A DNA stretch of 14,639 bases from assembly GCA_964481885.1 (NCBI GenBank), contig CAYZUS010000047.1, positions 1-14,639 of the forward strand, read 5' to 3'. The stretch is from Fen731 sp964481885 (GTDB lineage: Bacteria > Actinomycetota > Humimicrobiia > Humimicrobiales > Humimicrobiaceae). Every line of letters starts with the position of its first letter. Position 1 is the stretch's first letter. Positions 12,862 to 14,639 of this stretch are shown piece by piece. Below the pieces are notes generated by a model, which worked only from the letters and a program-made list of their open reading frames with translations, was not told where the DNA came from and did no database searches. The translations under genes were made by a program, and so were the position numbers.

Positions 12862-13053
12862 TTATGCCACCATACTTCCATTGAAATCACTGTGCTTCTC
12901 AGATACGTTTTATTCCAGGTACATCCAACTCCTGTTTATTGCCACCATGCTTCCCATGCATGCTCTATTTCAAATATTTTAAGCTCCCGCTTATTATTAC
13001 CATGCTTCACCTGCATGTTTTATTCCAAGTATTTCCAGTTCCCTGTCATTTAA
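12862..13053. repeat. Degenerate tandem copies of the gltB2 3' end
   Basis: The last about 57 bases of gltB2 with its stop (12996-13053) recur after the stop at about 12938-12995 (roughly three quarters identical by eye) and again, more degenerate, at about 12880-12937, with a partial copy up to the ferredoxin ATG. Translated in its own frame the second copy gives KRELKIFEIEHAWEAWWQ, beside DRELEILGIKHAGEAW in the gene; the third gives KQELDVPGIKRI. Three TAA codons in a row (12991-12999) end gltB2. The copies fill the whole 135-base gap and give the ferredoxin gene its GGTGG ribosome site. Confidence 0.85.
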
Positions 13054-14517
13054 GTTTATGCCCCTGATATGTTCTTTATTGCCTCTTAAGCTTTCTATTG
13101 CATTAATGCCGGCTCCGCCAAGCATTTCCTTGATTTCAAGCGACCATGCCCTCAGCAGACCTGTCAGCCTTTTTGCCCCTATGTCAGGATTCAGCCTTTT
13201 TGTAAGATACGGATCCTGGGTTGCTATGCCCCAATTGCATTTGCCTGTATAGCACTTCTGGCACAAATGGCAGCCGAGTGCTATTAATGCGGCAGTACCA
13301 ATATAGACGGCATCTGCTCCCAACGCAATTGCCTTAACGATATCAGAGCTTGACCTTACGCTTCCTGCTACAATTATGGATGCCCTGTGCCTTATGCCCT
13401 CCTCACGCAGCCTCTGGTCAACTGCTGTCAGGGCCAGCTCTATGGGGATTCCCACATTATCACGTATGGCCTGGGGTGCAGCTCCGGTGCCGCCCCGAAA
13501 GCCGTCTATTGCAATATAATCTGCTCCTGCACGGACAATACCGCTTGCAATCGGCGCAATATTATGAACTGCCGATACTTTGACTCCGACAGGTTTTGAG
13601 TAATTGGTGGCCTCTTTTAATGCATCGATAAGCTGAGCCAGATCTTCAATAGAGTAAATATCATGATGGGGTGCAGGAGATATTGCGTCTGTACCTTCGG
13701 GAATCATCCTTGTGCTTGAAATATCTTTTGTTACTTTTTCCCCGGGCAGATGCCCGCCGATTCCCGGCTTTGCGCCCTGGCCTATTTTTATCTCTATTGC
13801 TGCGGCCCTGCTTAAATAATCTATGTCCACACCAAACCTTCCGGACGCGACCTGTACTATTGTGTTTGCCGCATATTTATAAAGATCCTTGTGAAGGCCC
13901 CCTTCACCGGTATTATAATAGGTCCCGAAGGCTGAGGCAGCTGAGGCAAGCGATTTGCAGGCATTAAGGCTTATGGAACCATAAGACATTGCTGAAAACA
14001 TTATTGGCGTTGAAAGCTCCAGGTGCGGAGAAATTTTTGTCTTTAACTTGAAATTTCCATCTTTTTTCTCAATATCCACCTTATCGGGCTTGCCGCCGAT
14101 AAATGTCTTTATTTCCATGGGTTCCCTTAAGGGATCTATGGATGGGTTTGTCACCTGGGCGGCGTTAAAAAGCAAGTGATCCCAGTAAACAGTATTGGGC
14201 TTGTCCGAACCCATGCCCGTAAGCAGCACCCCTCCGGAATCAGCCTGCTTGTAGATGTTTTTTATGTGCGACGGACTCCAGTTATAATTTGATTTAAATT
14301 CCGGCTCTTTGGCCGTTATCTTTATTGCCCCTGTAGGGCATAATGCCTCACACCTGTGGCAGCCCACACAATTTGAATTATTGCTTGAAACTGTTTTGGT
14401 ATCCTCATCAAACTCATGCGAATCGTTGGAACACTGGCGAACGCATACTTCGCAATGAATGCATTTATTCTCATCCCTGCTTACTTCAAATTCGGATTGT
14501 CTTAGTTTTAATGCCAT
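12997..14517 (-). CDS. Glutamate synthase FMN/Fe-S domain protein (gltB2-like, archaeal type), 506 aa
   Basis: Residues 1-60 hold two ferredoxin-type clusters (Cys19/22/25/29 and Cys50/53/56/60, the second ending CEALCPTGAI). The rest is the FMN-binding synthase domain: STPIMFSAMSYGSISLNACK, the YYNTGEGGLHKDL loop, IEIKIGQGAKPGIGGHLPGE, DYIAIDGFRGGTGAAP, IIVAGSVRSSSDIVKAIALG, and CHLCQKCYTGKC for the 3Fe-4S cluster. The reaction turns 2-oxoglutarate and ammonia (from glutamine) into glutamate with electrons from the ferredoxin. The length is normal for split archaeal-type enzymes, also found in Thermotoga and clostridia beside a ferredoxin and an NADH-oxidase-like gene. AAAGGGGGCC precedes the ATG at 14517. 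The gene ends in TAATAATAA, and its 3' end is repeated downstream. Confidence 0.95.
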   Translation of the reverse strand: MALKLRQSEFEVSRDENKCIHCEVCVRQCSNDSHEFDEDTKTVSSNNSNCVGCHRCEALCPTGAIKITAKEPEFKSNYNWSPSHIKNIYKQADSGGVLLTGMGSDKPNTVYWDHLLFNAAQVTNPSIDPLREPMEIKTFIGGKPDKVDIEKKDGNFKLKTKISPHLELSTPIMFSAMSYGSISLNACKSLASAASAFGTYYNTGEGGLHKDLYKYAANTIVQVASGRFGVDIDYLSRAAAIEIKIGQGAKPGIGGHLPGEKVTKDISSTRMIPEGTDAISPAPHHDIYSIEDLAQLIDALKEATNYSKPVGVKVSAVHNIAPIASGIVRAGADYIAIDGFRGGTGAAPQAIRDNVGIPIELALTAVDQRLREEGIRHRASIIVAGSVRSSSDIVKAIALGADAVYIGTAALIALGCHLCQKCYTGKCNWGIATQDPYLTKRLNPDIGAKRLTGLLRAWSLEIKEMLGGAGINAIESLRGNKEHIRGINLNDRELEILGIKHAGEAW

Positions 14518-14520
14518 AAT

Positions 14521-14639
14521 TTAAATGGCCCCCTTTGATATGTTCCCCAAGCCATTTTGTGCAGTGCTGCTGCCAACCCTGTTTTGGGATTTACTGCTTT
14601 GCAGATTATTGTTTGTTCTGTTGCCGTTTGTGCTGTCAG
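14521..14639 (-). CDS. C-terminal tail of an upstream gene, probably the glutamate synthase amidotransferase subunit (partial)
   Basis: Only the last 38 or so codons are in the window. The frame ending TAA at 14521-14523 reads DSTNGNRTNNNLQSSKSQNR then VGSSTAQNGLGNISKGAI, an Asn/Ser/Gly-rich tail like those on neighbouring proteins. It stops three bases before the gltB2 ATG, as expected in an operon. A second open frame overlaps the gltB2 start (ending in LWH at a TAA near 14508) and cannot be excluded. The identity as gltB1 is from gene order in split glutamate synthases, not from sequence. Confidence 0.4.
   Translation of the reverse strand, partial: DSTNGNRTNNNLQSSKSQNRVGSSTAQNGLGNISKGAI

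Overview
This is a bacterial window of moderate GC. Protein-coding stretches are richer in GC, and the gaps between genes are very AT-rich. Gene content points to an anaerobe: bacterial microcompartment (BMC) genes, a split 'archaeal-type' glutamate synthase, a four-cluster ferredoxin and CoA-ester enzymes. Shine-Dalgarno sites and sigma-70-like promoters can be read. I cannot place the species; an uncultured anaerobic lineage is an inference only. All confident genes except one (7111-7782) are on the minus strand, so the gene order runs right to left.

Left part (1-5404), a BMC locus. In transcription order it has a BMC-H hexamer shell protein (5404-5141), a FabG-type short-chain dehydrogenase (4992-4246), a YdiF/Pct-type CoA-transferase (4027-2504), a DeoR-family regulator (2174-1416), a EutN/CcmL pentamer with a long repetitive tail (1410-928), a plain EutN/CcmL pentamer (888-622) and the start of a PduS/RnfC-like flavoprotein (617 to beyond the edge). 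DeoR through PduS are tightly packed. Five TGTTT motifs about one helical turn apart sit directly in front of the deoR start. A plausible reading is a sugar- or alcohol-degrading metabolosome in which the dehydrogenase and PduS handle redox and the CoA-transferase handles CoA. No aldehyde dehydrogenase, PduL or substrate-committing enzyme is visible in the window.

Middle part (5405-9790), accessory genes. It has a possible frameshifted Cys-rich small ORF ending in a strong hairpin, a 75-residue unknown protein coupled to a membrane sensor that stops right after its HAMP domain, a divergently transcribed TIGR00266/AIM24 protein with a clear promoter and terminator, a FlK-like thioesterase, and a MazF toxin with a ribbon-helix-helix antitoxin and a palindromic operator.

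Right part (9791-14639), a glutamate synthase operon. The order is a likely C-terminal tail of an upstream gene (probably the amidotransferase domain gene), the FMN/Fe-S synthase domain (gltB2-like), a CooF-like ferredoxin, an FAD-dependent NAD(P)H oxidoreductase, and the GXGXG domain protein (gltB3-like). Together these would pass electrons from NAD(P)H through FAD and Fe-S clusters to the FMN site that makes glutamate.

The most unusual signal spans the whole window. At least eleven short tandem duplications (15 to about 126 bp) occur, mostly just after or across stop codons. In three cases the repeated unit is recognisably the 3' end of the upstream gene (gltB2, the thioesterase, and the EutN protein, where the copies stay in frame and form the tail). 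Several proteins also carry Asn/Ser/Asp/Gly-rich insertions or tails not expected in their families.
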